Assembly (NCBI GenBank): GCA_004194705.1
Contig: SADC01001256.1
Coordinates: 124,001-188,000 of the forward strand
DNA from: Ditylenchus dipsaci
Lineage: Eukaryota > Nematoda > Chromadorea > Rhabditida > Anguinidae
Direction: 5' to 3'
DNA: 64,000 nucleotides
The position numbers and the translations under genes are program-made. Positions within the stretch are counted from its first letter, which is position 1. The number at the start of each line of letters is the position of its first letter. This document shows positions 35,406 to 47,151 of the stretch, piece after piece. Below the pieces are notes generated by a model, which saw only the letters and a list, made by a program, of their open reading frames with translations, had not been told where the DNA came from and made no database searches.

Positions 35406-35490
35406 CTTATTTGGTTTAGGGGTCCCAAAGTATCAAATAAGTTTTTTATTCTGTTTTCTTTGAAATTTCATATTTTTGTATGAAATATCC

Positions 35491-35731
35491 GTATTCTCTC
35501 TAATAGAACCACACCCCCTAATTCAAAATCGTCTTTTTGGCATTGCGTTTTGACCCACTTTTTGAAGACTGCTCTCATACAAGTTACCCGTCAATTTGTT
35601 GCTAATCTCACTGGCTACAGATTAAGGGGTAATTAGTATAAGAGAAGTTTTTAAAAAAGTAGGTCAAAAACGCAATGCCACAAACACGATTTTGAATCAG
35701 GGGGTGTGGTTCTATTAGAGAGAATACGGTA
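35491..35731. mobile_element. CCGTATT-type palindromic MITE
   Basis: Ends CCGTATTCTCTCTAATAG and complement. The interior shares TTCAAAATCG and GGCATTGCGTTTTGACC with the MITE at 43580-43801. TA on the right; the left flank reads AT, possibly mutated. Confidence 0.8.
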
Positions 35732-35879
35732 GTTGGTCAACAATTTTATTCATTTAAAATCATAAGGCATCAGTGCCTACCTTTACCCATATTTGATACT
35801 TTGGGGGCCCCTAAACAAGTAAGTACCAAAGTTATGGCCGTTTTAATTTCTTGAAACACCCTGTATTTCACTGACTTAT

Positions 35880-36600
35880 ATGTCATCCCAGGGAAATCAT
35901 TTTACATCACTGTTTTTTGCGTTTTTTAAAACTTCCGCGAGCTCTACCGTTTCCGCTTTATAATTTTGGGTGAGCTAGAACTTCGAGACCGACACTGAAT
36001 TTTTCAGATTTTCGAGGGAAAAGGGTGGTCAAAAAACAAACTAGCCGGTTGGACAAGTCTAAAAATGTGTTAAAAAGATACCACGGGCAGGGTTTTTCGA
36101 TCCGAAATTGCTGTTAGGAGTTCTATTTGGATGATGTGCTGTCCATATTTATACAACTCATAATTTCCTTGGTTGGTGTGAAGAACGCAAGCATGTAGCA
36201 ACATCTTAAAAAATATATGTATATTTTTACACACGGACTTTACAATTAATTCAAAAATTTCAGTTACTATTATTTTTTAAAAAACAACTTTTACATAATA
36301 AAAAATGAAAATATTTTCCCTAGGCACAAACTGTAAAAGGACACGATTGCTTTTAAGTCCGTACAGAAAATAATTGCAAAGTTTGCCGGAAATTTTTTTG
36401 GAAACTGTTCAGTCACCAGACTGAAATTGCGTATGACTTTCCAAGTCTTCTTGAAATACCGGAAAAACTCTAGAGAAACAGTATTTTAGGTCAAATTTTG
36501 GCCGAGCTGTATGGTACCCCGTTCCGTCACCATCTCTAGGGGGATATATGATATTATCGCTAATATTTGCTATGTTTAGAGGTGATTTTACTCAAGTTAA
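35880..36600. other. No gene seen
   Basis: A degenerate CCGTATT-type MITE half may cover 35900-36020 (words GGGTGAGCTAGAACTTCG). Otherwise nothing was recognised. Confidence 0.35.
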
Positions 36601-36619
36601 GTGAATGTTCGCAAAGATT

Positions 36620-38125
36620 TTACTTGCTGCGGGCATACGTCGAACATCGAAATTTCATCTGAAAATAAACGTAAAACAAATAAAAAATAGTTGAGTAAAA
36701 TAGTTTACCTTTTCTCCTCCAAAAGTTTTGGACAATATGCTGACTCTATGTTCATGTCTAACTTTCTCAATTTCTTCAGTTGTATTCACTGTGCCAAAAA
36801 AGGTCCAGCCAGGTCCCATGTGGAAGAGCTGTCCAATACTTAGATTTCTACAAAAACAAATTCTCGCTTGACTTACTAATTATTAACCAATTAACTTTTT
36901 TGCCCGTTTGAAGCGAATAGGAGCTGAAAATCTTTGCTCCTGAACATCTTCTCCAACAAACATTTTTTCATATTCAACATTTTGGATCGTTTCATAGATT
37001 TTTGAGCAGGGCTGTGGCTGCCCTATGCGACCCTAAATGTTTTGGTTTAAAAATATTATAGAGTTTCCCAATAAATGTTCGCCATTGTAAACGGTCATAA
37101 GTTTTTATTTAGTTTAGTTTATTTTATTTATAGTCGGTGAATTGCATTTGCTTTTTGATTTTCCCCCTGAATACACATTTGTTTGGTAAAGTCAACTCTG
37201 TATAAACGAGCACTGAAAAAAGCCTTATTTGGCTGGCTACAAAAAAATTCAACAAAGAAGGCTCTTGATAAGCCAACACCCCAGGCTGGCTTCCAGGGGT
37301 GCCTGTTTATTGAGAATAAAATCTATAAAAGTAAAGATACAATTTTTCTTGACACCTTGTGGTTTGGATTTCCTAGCCAGAAGCCATCCAAGAACCAGGA
37401 CACAAGGGAGAGCAAGAAAAATATGTATATTTGGGGAAAGTTTCTTAGAAACCACATATCTAAATTTGACTTATACAAAAGGTCATGACTGCTTCTATAG
37501 GGGTATTTTTATTCTGACACCCTGATTTTATAATTTCGCAAATACTGCACTTTAAAAAGAATAAAAAGAGGTAAGAGATAATGATCTGATTTCACTGGCG
37601 ATTAAATCTTGCAATAGGCAAAGTTGCCCAGCTGGCACTTTTGAAGTGAAAATCTCACCAAAACAAATTCTTGCTTTAGAAGGCAACCCAAGTAGATGAT
37701 TGTGCTCCCCTTTTCATAAATTTCATATTTGCCACCATCGTCCCTAATTGAACACATTAGATATTTGCAGTCAGTTCGGCGAAAAGCTGTGCATCTGTAT
37801 TTCAGCTTGTCGCCATTAAAAGTTTTGCACACAGAATAGACTTTTCGCTGAAATTTGTTAGAGGATATACTTCAAAATTAGCTGAAAATATTGTTTTTTG
37901 AAAAAATGCTTACAGTTAATCGCATTTCTTCTAACTGATTCTCGTTCTCCACAATTGTAATAAACCGCCATTCTCTGCTCATGTGATATTTTGTTTCCAT
38001 TTTGAGAAATATTCCTAAAAAAGTGTGAAGTCGATATATTTTGTTGTGAGAGGTGAAATTCTGCCAATTCTCGAAATTTACAAAAGGATGAGAAAGTTAC
38101 ATGTCTCGCAATGAGTCTCAAAACA
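36620..38125 (-). pseudogene. WRKY/FLYWCH-like zinc-finger gene fragment
   Basis: Minus-strand exons occur at about 38121-37915 (ending HEQRMAVYYNCGERES), 37850-37605, 37036-36900, 36852-36708 and 36658-36620. The second exon reads KTFNGDKLKYRCTAF, DCKYLMCSIRDD and, after a -1 shift in a G run at 37706-37710, GEHNHLLGLPSKA. Two Cys followed by H-x-H is the WRKY/FLYWCH zinc-finger layout of MULE-type DNA-binding domains. The later exons repeat the theme (HEHRVSILSKTFGGEK then MKFRCSTYARSK and a stop), so a second finger is cut short. It may be a domesticated or decayed transposase N terminus. No catalytic core is present. Confidence 0.5.
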
Positions 38126-38129
38126 AATT

Positions 38130-39190
38130 ACGTCTTTTTATTTTTTGTCATTTTAACAAAATTTACAAAAAAAATATATATTTTCAAGATCAAAAAAAGT
38201 TTTGGGCTTTTGTGACACTTGAAAATTTAATTTTTCTGTAAATATTGTGAAACATGAAAAACAAAAATCCTTGAAAAAATTTTTCAACTACAAATTATTA
38301 ATATAAAACATCCAATATTATCAAAAATAGATTCCATGCCTAAATAAATACCATGCCTTGATAGTCACTTTTTTCTCAACAAATTTTTATCAACCCTATG
38401 GAATAGACTGTAAATTCTTGAAATTCAGGTTTCTGCTCTATTTTGCTATTTCGACTATAGTTAAAGTAAAGCTCAAATTCATGTCTTTTCTGTCTTTCCA
38501 TACCACAAAAAATTCAAAACTAGCTTGATGTCCAAAAAACAGTGACAAAAATTCTCGCCTGAAAAACATATTTTCAATTAAATTCGAAGTAACTTTAACA
38601 TTTTGTTGCCAGAGCTTTTCGTCACCAAAAAACATTAACTGCCATATTTGGCACAAAAGTTCAAACTGTTACATCAAGCAAACCAACAAAATCTTTTTTT
38701 TTTATTCGAATTAGAAGTTTTCCAGTCAAGGCGAAAATCCTTTTGGATGTTTGCATATTGACATTTTCCTAGTTCAACTGTCGAAATATTCTTGTGTTAA
38801 TTCTAATCACAAAGTTTATCTCTAATTAAACGTGATAAGCTTATCCTGCCATTCGATTGACGTTCTTCACCAACAATAATAGAAATGTTCAAACTATACT
38901 CTCTAATATTTATTCTCTCTCATCTTTTGTGCTCGAGAAAATGGCGGTTTTTAGTGTTTGAAATTCGCGCGCAACCACCAATTTTTGAGCCATCACTTTT
39001 TGGAAGAGTAAAAGTGCGCTTGTAGAAGCGTTCAATTTCTATGTTTATGCTTTTCTTACTCATTTTTGTCCTGTTGCATAATTTCTCTTTGTTCTTTAGC
39101 TTTACATAACCTATTTGATTGATTATAGTGGTTCAATATGTTGGTGGTGCACCCGAAAAAATATACCTTGGTCCCCTGTGGATTTTCGGC
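38130..39190. other. No gene seen
   Basis: Very AT-rich. No recognised repeat end or coding segment. Confidence 0.35.
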
Positions 39191-39196
39191 TTTTGT

Positions 39197-39434
39197 TTAA
39201 AGGAGCATGCCCGTGCGCGACACGGAGAAAAGGCGGGACCAGCAAATATTTTCTTTCTCGAAACGTTTTTACTTGCTTTCTCATCTAGATTTTTCAAGTT
39301 TTCTGCCTGACTTTTAAAAGTAGTATAAGGTCATCAATATTAGATTTGATGCAAAACGAGTGAAAAATTGAACGATTCAAAAAATTTGCTGGTCCCCGCC
39401 TTAACTTTTCAAAACGCACGGGCATGCTCTTTAA
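39197..39434. mobile_element. TTAA-flanked MITE with GGAGCATGCCCGTGCG ends
   Basis: Both ends abut TTAA. Inverted ends GGAGCATGCCCGTGCG and complement. The interior phrase GGCGGGACCAGCAAATTTT is shared with the copies at 61404-61654 and, as a half copy, 2805-2850. Confidence 0.82.
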
Positions 39435-40007
39435 GCGCAGAATAAAAAACGGGTTTTGCAGATCAACTCAATTTTTGTTATGTAATGTCAAAAACACGAT
39501 TTTTGCTTGGTCCTCCCGTGGTTTGGATCCTGGTCTGTGGATGGACAAGAATTTTCGTATGTTGATCGTCTGGTCGGAATTTGGTCGACTTCTGGTCTAA
39601 ACTTTCTATTTTTTTTCCTTTCGGCTGTGTCCTACAAGATAGGAGTAATGGATCTTGCTTTTTAGATCTTACAGTTCGCCGGGTCTCCTTGTCAGACATG
39701 TTTTTTGACTATAAAAAAGTAGAAAAAATTGTTTCAGTTCGTCCTAACATGCGCTGCCCTACCCTAAGCTTAACTCTGAACCAGAAGAAGACTTCCGAAT
39801 TTAAGCATATTATCGACGATAATGTTGATATTTAAAAAATTATATAAGATGTTTATCTGAAATTAAAAAAAAATTGTAAAAAATCAACACGGGTATGAGA
39901 CATACTTTTTCCGAACACCAATAACACGTATAGAGCCAATTGTAGTTGTAACAAGTAATATTTTAAGTTTACAACTTCTTCAGATTTTTTGACCATATTG
40001 CTTGAGA

Positions 40008-43000
40008 ATGGCACCAAAGCGAGACAAGAAAGGCAGCGTTGAAAGTGACAGATTTTCAGCCAAACTTCGGAATCCACAACAGCTGATGCCGACTCGACCA
40101 GCCAAAAAGGTTCAACTGCTCAAGGCAGGTGGGAGCTCAACTCTCGGGTTCTCTGTCGATATTTGAGTTCTGATATATACTATGAGGCTAAAATCATTGG
40201 TCTGGAAGAGAAAAATGGAGAGGCTCTTTATACTGTTCACTACCAGGTTTGAAGGCTAAATTAGTAAACTAAATTCTAGTTAATCTACCTAATTAGGGTT
40301 GGAACTCTCGACATGACGAAAAAATTGGAGAGACTGTGGCCGCTGAACGATTTAAAGCGTACACAGAACAAGATGCTGAGAAGGCCAGGGTATGTTTCAC
40401 TTTGAGATCATTTAAATTTTTGCTTCTTGGCAGTAAGGCAGTTCCCGGCCGGTCAACCGAAAACCCCATATAAAAAACCGCAACCGAAAAAAATATACAG
40501 AAAAATACCACTTAATTTACAGCGAAATAGACCAAAGGCTCAATACTGAAAAACCGGCCAAGAACTATCCCACTTGATGATTTAAAGAGCTTCAAATGCA
40601 CTATTCTCTTTTGGTATTTAGGATAGCATCATTCCTTTGATTTCGGAGTTTTTTTTGTGATGAATTTTTATGTAAAAAGGTCATATAAGTGCGTTAAATT
40701 AGGAATTTTGAAAGGCCAGTATAATACTTAAAGGGGCATGCTCGCCGCCGATGGAAATATTTTGAAAGGCGGGTACCAGGTCAATTCAAACGAGAATTAT
40801 TTTAAAATAAATTTTAGTTGAGTACCCTGCAGGGAATAAGTAATCAAAAACACTTGCCTCGTTTAATAGCATCGGTGGCCTAGTGGCGCGGACTGCAAAA
40901 TTTGGTCGTCGGCTCCATTCTCACTGGATGTATGTTTTTTCCTCGACGCAAAATTAATTCTCGTTTGAATTTCGCTGGTACCTGCCTTTCAAAATATTCC
41001 CATCGGCGACGAGCATGCCCCTTTAATACGTGTAAAATTTAAATCAAAACTGGGTAGAGATTTTTGTGGCGTCAAAAGGCTTTTGTCCGCTAATAGTACG
41101 AATTAGTATTTCTTGATGTTTTCTAATTTTACGATTAGGAAAACACCAAAAACTATTCAGCACCAAGAAAAGTTTTTTGACGCTAAAAAACTTTGCTTAC
41201 AAAAAATTTATCATAGTTTTTTAGACATTGAAAACTTTGAAAAATGAGATATTTATTTATTTTTCGAGGTAGTTTAAAAATTTCTCGAGTCTTGACTTGC
41301 AAAGCTTAACAAATTCTTGTTCGGTTATACTCAGCAATTTTATTTGCAGGACGTTGTCAAGAAAGCCCAGCAGAGCACTAAGAAAAGGAAGTCAGTTTTA
41401 GACGGCAAGAAGAGCACTGGAGGGGATGACTCAAGCCGAGCATCCACACCTTCTGTTCGCTCTTCGGTAACTGACATGCCAGGTTACTTCCTGTAACTAC
41501 TATTATTTTTACAAAATTTATTTCGAATTTCAGTAAGCAAACGAGGTCGCCACCAAGTCGCCAACAGGTATCTCCCGAACCAGACTCCATCAAAGAAGAT
41601 CGTGAAATCAAGAAAATAGTGTTGCCTGAACCTCTCAGAAAGATCCTCACTGACGACAATAATATGATTAACAAACAAAATATGTTGCCCAAAGTCCCTG
41701 CTAAAATTACCGTTGCTGAAATAGTTCAACAGGTAAGTAGCCAGAATTGCTGTTTTTCAGTCAGAAATAACGATATCGGCACTTTCACCTAACAAATAGA
41801 GATACAATAATACAGAATTATATTAATAAATGATAATAATAAATGTGCGAAATCGAAGTGTGAAATCTCTGACTATCCAGAGCTCGCTAATTTTGGCTCA
41901 AAGTAACTGGTTTACAGCTTTAAACTTACTATTATTGCGTACTTAACATGATAAAGCCTGAATCTAATTTATTAGAAATCTAGAACAAAATTTTGCTGAC
42001 TTCGAAAATTTATTTTAACCACGGCATTACAGAAATTTTTACAATCTCCTCTTTCGCCTAAATACAGCATATGCTGTTAAAGTACCATTAATTCAAATTA
42101 GAATTTGACAAATTCAAATGCGCGCGGGACACTTCTCTTTAGTCTCTCACTGTACTGAGTACAGTGTACTCTTTTGAGCCGCTCGAAATAACTACAAAGA
42201 GTATAGTGCGAGACGAAAGAGAAGTGTCCGGCGCGCATTTGAATTTGCCAAATTCTCATTTGCATCAACAAGTATGGTCCTTTAAACGAAAACGTCAACA
42301 TTTTTGGCATTGAGTTTTTGATCCATACTTTGAAGACATCTCTTTGGCAAGTCACTACTTATTTTGTAGCTCATTTCATTAGCAAAGAAATGAGAAGTAA
42401 CTTGCCTAAAAGAAATCTTGACCCTACCGGAGTATACCCCCCCCCCCCTAAATGAATTTATTTTAAAGTGTTTCCAAACACCCTATATCGACCCAAAATT
42501 GCCTCAGGAGTTCAAAAAAGACATTATTTTTGAGTTCTGGTCTATAAAAAATCGAGCTTTGAGCATTTTGAAATTTCGACCATTTGCCTGTTTTGGCATG
42601 TTTTGGTCACTGGAGCTGGGCAAAAAGAGCCTCTAAATGCATTTTTGTTCAAGAGTCTTGCTCGGAATTAGGTCTAAGGTAAGTGAGTGCGCGCATCTCT
42701 AGCCTACCAAGCCCCTGCGACGCCAAATGGGGCTTGGTTGCTTGGGGTTGAGATGCGCACACCCACATACCTTAGACACAAATCACTCGAAAGTGACTCT
42801 GGATGCATGAAAAAGCATGCATGGCAGAGTTATTTATGCGGTAGCCCCAGTCAACAAAATTATGTTCAACATCTTCCTTTTTGTTCAAATTGGCCCTTTT
42901 CGGTCCATTTCCACCCTAATACGGCCCTAAATCCCTTCAAAAATGGTCAAAATAGGTATTTTTGGGTGGTTCCACAACTCAATTTTTATTGACTAGAACA

Positions 43001-45939
43001 CAAAAATAATGTGTTTTTCGAGCTTCTTAGGCAATTTTAGGTTGATATAGGGTGTTTGGAAACACTTTTAAAAAAATTTCATTTGAGGGGGGGGGGATAC
43101 TCCGGTAGCGCCAAAATCTTCAAAAAGGGGATCAAAAACACAATGTCACAAACACATTTGTTGAATTTAGGAAGCGTCTAATGCAGCACATACGATCATG
43201 CTTCTGCAGTCATACTTCGTTTTAACTTACTCCTCGCTATAATGTTCCCTAGGTTCGATCCCTGCGGGGTACGTTACAACGAAGTTTGGCTGTATTTAAA
43301 ACACGCAATCTGTAAGGCTGACAAGGATCTGGCCAATACGGGAAAATGAATTTTTTTTTCTTTTATGCCTATATCATAGCCCGAACTGTGTAAGCTCAAT
43401 AATGCTAGACTTTTTCTTCTTTTAGTACATTTGCAGCGCTGAGCTCGTGCTCAGCTTGGTCTATTTGTATGTAAAACTCCCTTTGAAATAATATATTTAC
43501 TGTCAATGGCCGGCATGGCGAACCTTGCACGACAAGTGGTCTATTCTTACAGATTGTGTGTTCGAAAGACAACATACCGTATTACCTCTAATAAGAGCCC
43601 CCCCCCCTCCTGATTCAAAATCGTGTTTTGGCATTGTGTTTTTGACCTAATTTTTGGTCACTCCTCTCAAGCAAGTTACCACTCATTTTGTAGCGAGAGA
43701 GATGAGCTACAGAATGAGTGGTAACTTGCTTGAGAGGAGTGACCAAAAAGTAGGTCAAAAACACAATGCCAAAAACACGATTTTGAATCAGGGGGGGCTC
43801 TTATTAGAGGTAATACGGTAATTCTCGGCTTACATAAAACTATCGTTTTTATATACTTTTTTCTACTCTACAAAATTAATTTCAGTACCGAAATTCATTG
43901 GGCATCAACGAGAACAAGTCAAACACCAATTGCAGCAATGGAAATAAAGATTTTTACATCGAGTACTCAGAGTCAGAAGACTCGTTGATCAACCCCTCCT
44001 CAGAGACATGTGACCAAAGCGCTCTAGGGCTACTTGACTATTTTGACATGACCATTGGCTCCCTGTTGCTATATAAGTTCGAACGTCCGCTTTACTCTGA
44101 CCTGTATGCAGTGGAGAATGCAAAGCTAGGCCAGAAAGAACATGAAGATTCACCAGAAAAAGGTGAGAACTTGTGTATATCATTTTTAAAAATTATCTAT
44201 TTTTAGTGCTGTAAAGCCGAAAATAAAATAAAAGCATTTTTGGAATTTCTAAAATTGTAGGGGACTGTCCTAACCAAAATGTCAAAGGTGGCAGAAATTA
44301 AACATTTGTTTTTTTTGAATTGTTAAAATGGCATTTTCTATTGACAATTAACCAACACTTTGTTTAACCAAAGAAATTCAACCATTTTTGGCGTCATACC
44401 AGTTGGACTTTGGCCAATCCTATTTTTGAGCAAGTGGGGTCTTAGCCAATTTGATACTTGAGTAATCGTAATACTTGCCGATGCGATATTAAAATCAGCC
44501 ACGTTTTCGAAATTCTAGGATAAGTCATTAAATGATATACCCTGAACATTTTTAATACCACAAGACTGGCTCAAGTATTATATTGGCCAAAACCCAACTG
44601 GCTCAAACAGTTGGGTTGTCCAAAGCTTAACTGACATAAAGCCCAAGGCTGGTTGAAAAAAAGATTTGTCAAAACGAGGTTTGGACGAGGTTTGGCCAAA
44701 AAAACTTTTGGATAACTCGCTCCTACGCAAAAGGCAATAAAAACAAATCTACGATATGTAAGTAAATGCGCATCACAATAAGGAGGCTTTTTGCGGATGC
44801 TAAAACAGACTACTCACTAAAAATCTCGGAAACAGAATCCTCGCTTTTTAAAATTTTTCCTCGAAATTATTCAGTTAGTGTGGTTTTTTTATTTTCCAGT
44901 CGCTTATGTATCTTCTCACATCATATAGTTAAGGTTTAGGGCTGCAAATGAGTTATTGACTAGGTAAATATTGCTTTAAAAACTCAGATAAAATTGTAAG
45001 AATTCGCCCAAGAATCCTAACTCGGATTTGAGTGCGGATGCTTGGGCGGATTCTTTTCTTTTAAAATCAATTTTTCAACAACATCTAGTTTATCAATAGC
45101 TCATCTGGTAGCCCTGAATCTTAGCTACAAGATGCACCAACAGAATAACTTTTGAAAAAAAAAGTTATGGCCATTTCCGTGTGACAAATACGATTTAGCA
45201 TCCGCAAACAGCCTCCTTGTTGTGTTTTCGCCTGAAAGGACCATACTTGTTGATGCAAATTAGAATTTGACAAATTCAAATGCGCGCGGGACACTTCTCT
45301 TCCGTCTCGCACTATACTCTTTGGAGTTATTTCGGGCGACTTAAAAGAGTACAGTGAGAGACAAAAGAGAAGTGTCCCGCGCGCATTTGAATTTGCCAAA
45401 TTCTCATTTGCATCAACAAGTACGGTCCTTTAATAGAGGGCGATAAATTATTACAGTTTATAGGATACAGTCGAACCTCAATAAACGGACACTTCAATAA
45501 ACGGAAATTTCGTTAATCATGGTTCGACTGAATAACTATGATCTATTAAAAAAGAAGACTAAATTTTGATTTCTTCTTTAAATTCAATGCAGAATGTCAC
45601 TGAATTTAAAAAATTGTTATTTAGACGAAGATTTCACTTATGGAAAGAGGAAAATCCGGCTGTCCAATCACTTTGGTTTGCCCCATTTACTTCGTCTTTT
45701 TGTTCGCTTCACAGAAATGCTGGCATTTACACAGTGGAGCACTCGAGCTTTAGATGCCATTGTTCGGCATGCCCAAGACTTTGTTATGTTTTTGAGCAAA
45801 CACCACCAAGATTACTACAATGTGGACCAGGTAGACACACATTTCATACAGGAAACATTTTTTCGAAAACCAAATTCAGGACTACATAGTGGCAGCACCT
45901 GAATATCTGAAACGAGTCTGGAGTGGAGCTAATCAATAA
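40008..45939 (+). CDS. MORF4L1: MRG15/MORF4L1-like chromatin protein
   Basis: MRG15 proteins read H3K36 methylation with a chromodomain and recruit NuA4 or Sin3-type complexes through the MRG domain, in the nucleus. Exons: 40008-40246, 40297-40389, 41350-41492, 41534-41732, 43886-44162, 45625-45830, 45880-45939. The chromodomain reads SRVLCRYLSSDIYYEAKIIG and ALYTVHYQGWNSRHDEKIG. A basic linker follows (KKAQQSTKKRKSVLDGKK). The MRG domain reads LPEPLRKILTDDNNM, SLLLYKFERPLYSDLYA, FGLPHLLRLFVRFTEMLAF and, at the C terminus, AAPEYLKRVWSGANQ. All later splice phases agree. The ATG at 40008 (MAPKRDKKGS) is out of frame with the chromodomain by -1 (40075-40130), so the true N terminus or an assembly error needs checking. 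The introns of 2.15 and 1.46 kb hold MITEs. It could equally be named MSL3-like, but the MRG motif favours MRG15. Confidence 0.88.
40728..41026. mobile_element. TTAA-flanked MITE in MRG15 intron 2
   Basis: TTAA on both ends, with inverted termini AGGGGCATGCTCGCCG and complement and GGCGGGTACCAG inside. The middle carries CGGTGGCCTAGTGGCGCGGACTG (40871-40893), an A-box-like stretch that recalls a tRNA 5' half. Confidence 0.85.
42085..42290. mobile_element. Palindromic MITE in MRG15 intron 4
   Basis: Inverted arms share AATTTGACAAATTCAAATG, CGCGCGGGACACTTCTCTT and AGAGTACA-like centres. A second copy (45236-45434) sits in intron 5 of the same gene and keeps the outer ends AAAGGACCATACTTGTTG and complement. 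Confidence 0.8.
42424..43108. mobile_element. Palindromic element with TACCGGAGTAT ends (MRG15 intron 4)
   Basis: Inverted ends TACCGGAGTATACCCCC and complement, with GTGTTTCCAAACACCC inside both arms. The core (42660-42790) reads GGTCTAAGGTAAGTGAGTGC and GCGCATCTCTAGCC. Closely related core sequence recurs inside a differently armed element at 53035-53165. Confidence 0.75.
43580..43801. mobile_element. TA-flanked MITE, CCGTATTACCTCTAATAAG ends (MRG15 intron 4)
   Basis: Near-perfect palindrome flanked by TA, with C/G runs just inside the ends and GATTCAAAATCGTGTTTT and CAAGTTACCACTCATT in the arms. Confidence 0.88.
45236..45434. mobile_element. Palindromic MITE in MRG15 intron 5
   Basis: Second copy of the family at 42085. 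Arms AAAGGACCATACTTGTTGATG and complement, with the centre AGAGTACAGTGAGAGAC. Confidence 0.82.
45471..45532. mobile_element. Mini pogo/Tigger-like element
   Basis: About 60 bases between CAGTCGAACCTCAATAAACG and GGTTCGACTG. These are typical pogo/Tigger termini with almost no interior. Confidence 0.6.
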
Positions 45940-46790
45940 CCTCTCAGCTGCTGTAAATGTATTAGATGTTGGGAAGAGGCATACTATTCTGTTGTTATTT
46001 CACTACAACTGCTAATCTATTGATTTCACCTCTTTATTTCTCATATTTTCTTTCTGCTAATTTCATTTCTAGATAAAGTTTTTTTTCTTACGATGATTAA
46101 TATAGACAGGATTTCATATAAAATTTTTTGAAACAAGACAAATTTCTTAAAAACCCATGGTTTTGAGAACAGCGGCATGTCCGAAATGTGGGTTGGTGGG
46201 AGACAGTTCTAGATAAAATAACACTTTTGCCGAAAAATAATCGAATTGCACTTTATTTAGGAAAATGTAGTTTACTTCAAAAATTTTAAGTGAGAGCTTT
46301 GCACAGACTATTTATGAAAAATAACATTTTTGAACATTCTTGGAATGAAAAAGTGTTAGCCGCCAATTAAAATTCCGAAAATACCGTTGCTCTCAAAAAT
46401 CGTGGTCCTATAAAAAAAACCATTTTATATAGTTCTTCTTGTTTTTTAAATAAGATTTTTAAGTGAAATTTCAAAACATCCTAAAATTTAGATTTTCGAG
46501 TAAGTACATTTCTTGGAAATGACAAAACCTGAGAAACCTGATATAGATAATATTTTTGACAATAGATAAATATGACGATGCAAACACTAAAATAATTTAA
46601 CTGAAAGCGAAGTTGCAAGCAATAAGGTAAGGTATTTGAAGTAATGGGTGTATTCCGTGAGCATAGGTGATATTGCTCCATTGATGATGCACAATGGAAG
46701 TTCACAGCGCTGCAATAAACGTAGATTAATAAATTTTCGAAAACACATTTTTTTACCTAAAAATAATAACTGATGAGCATCTTTATCTGT
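45940..46790. other. 3' flank of the MRG15 gene, no other gene
   Basis: AT-rich. It probably contains the 3' UTR. No polyadenylation signal was assigned with confidence. Confidence 0.35.
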
Positions 46791-46801
46791 GTAAGGTTTT
46801 T

Positions 46802-46913
46802 TATGGCACTATCACAATTGTAAGTGTAAGTGTAAATGTAAATGTTTTGGTATTGTGAACACCCCTTACATTTACACTTACATTAACACTTACAATTGTG
46901 ATAGAGCCATTAA
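46802..46913. mobile_element. Harbinger-like mini-MITE, GTAAGT/GTAAAT word
   Basis: A hairpin with ends TGGCACTATCACAATTG and CAATTGTGATAGAGCCA, flanked by TTA on both sides. The arms are the 6-mer TGTAAG/TGTAAA repeated. A 3-bp TTA duplication fits PIF/Harbinger. Confidence 0.6.
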
Positions 46914-46947
46914 GCATGACAATTTTGTAAATTCCTTTAGAATTTCC

Positions 46948-47069
46948 GGCACGCCAAAGATTGGGCCATTTCAAATTGGATCAAAATAAAATGAATAATT
47001 CAGTTGCTTTAGACTGAATCATTCACTTTATTGTGGCCCAATTCGAATTGGCCCAATCTTTGGCATGCC
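46948..47069. mobile_element. Mini-MITE with AGATTGGGCC ends
   Basis: Inverted ends CGGCACGCCAAAGATTGGGCC and complement. AATTGGGCC echoes the arms of MULE B (8703-10458), so it may be a miniature relative. Confidence 0.6.
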
Positions 47070-47151
47070 GAATTTCTGATTTTTAACCAATTTTCTTGAA
47101 AGTTTTGCGAAAAAGTACGGAAAATTAAAATCTCAAATGAATCCCTACTAT

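Larger units (their letters stand above)
34904..35873. mobile_element. Composite element, CAGGGTGTTTCAAGAAATT ends
   Basis: Inverted ends CAGGGTGTTTCAAGAAATT and complement, with GGCCGTTTTAA words inside both. It carries two nested insertions: the hAT MITE at 35239-35405 and the CCGTATT MITE at 35491-35730. A solitary relative (CAGGGTGCCTCAAGAAATT) lies at 50924-50942. Confidence 0.75.

Noticed and set aside
43230..43280. A tRNA gene suggested by AGGTTCGATCCC
   Set aside because: The flanks do not pair as a T arm plus acceptor stem, and no A box lies at the right distance. Likewise AGGGTTCGAATCC at 51552.
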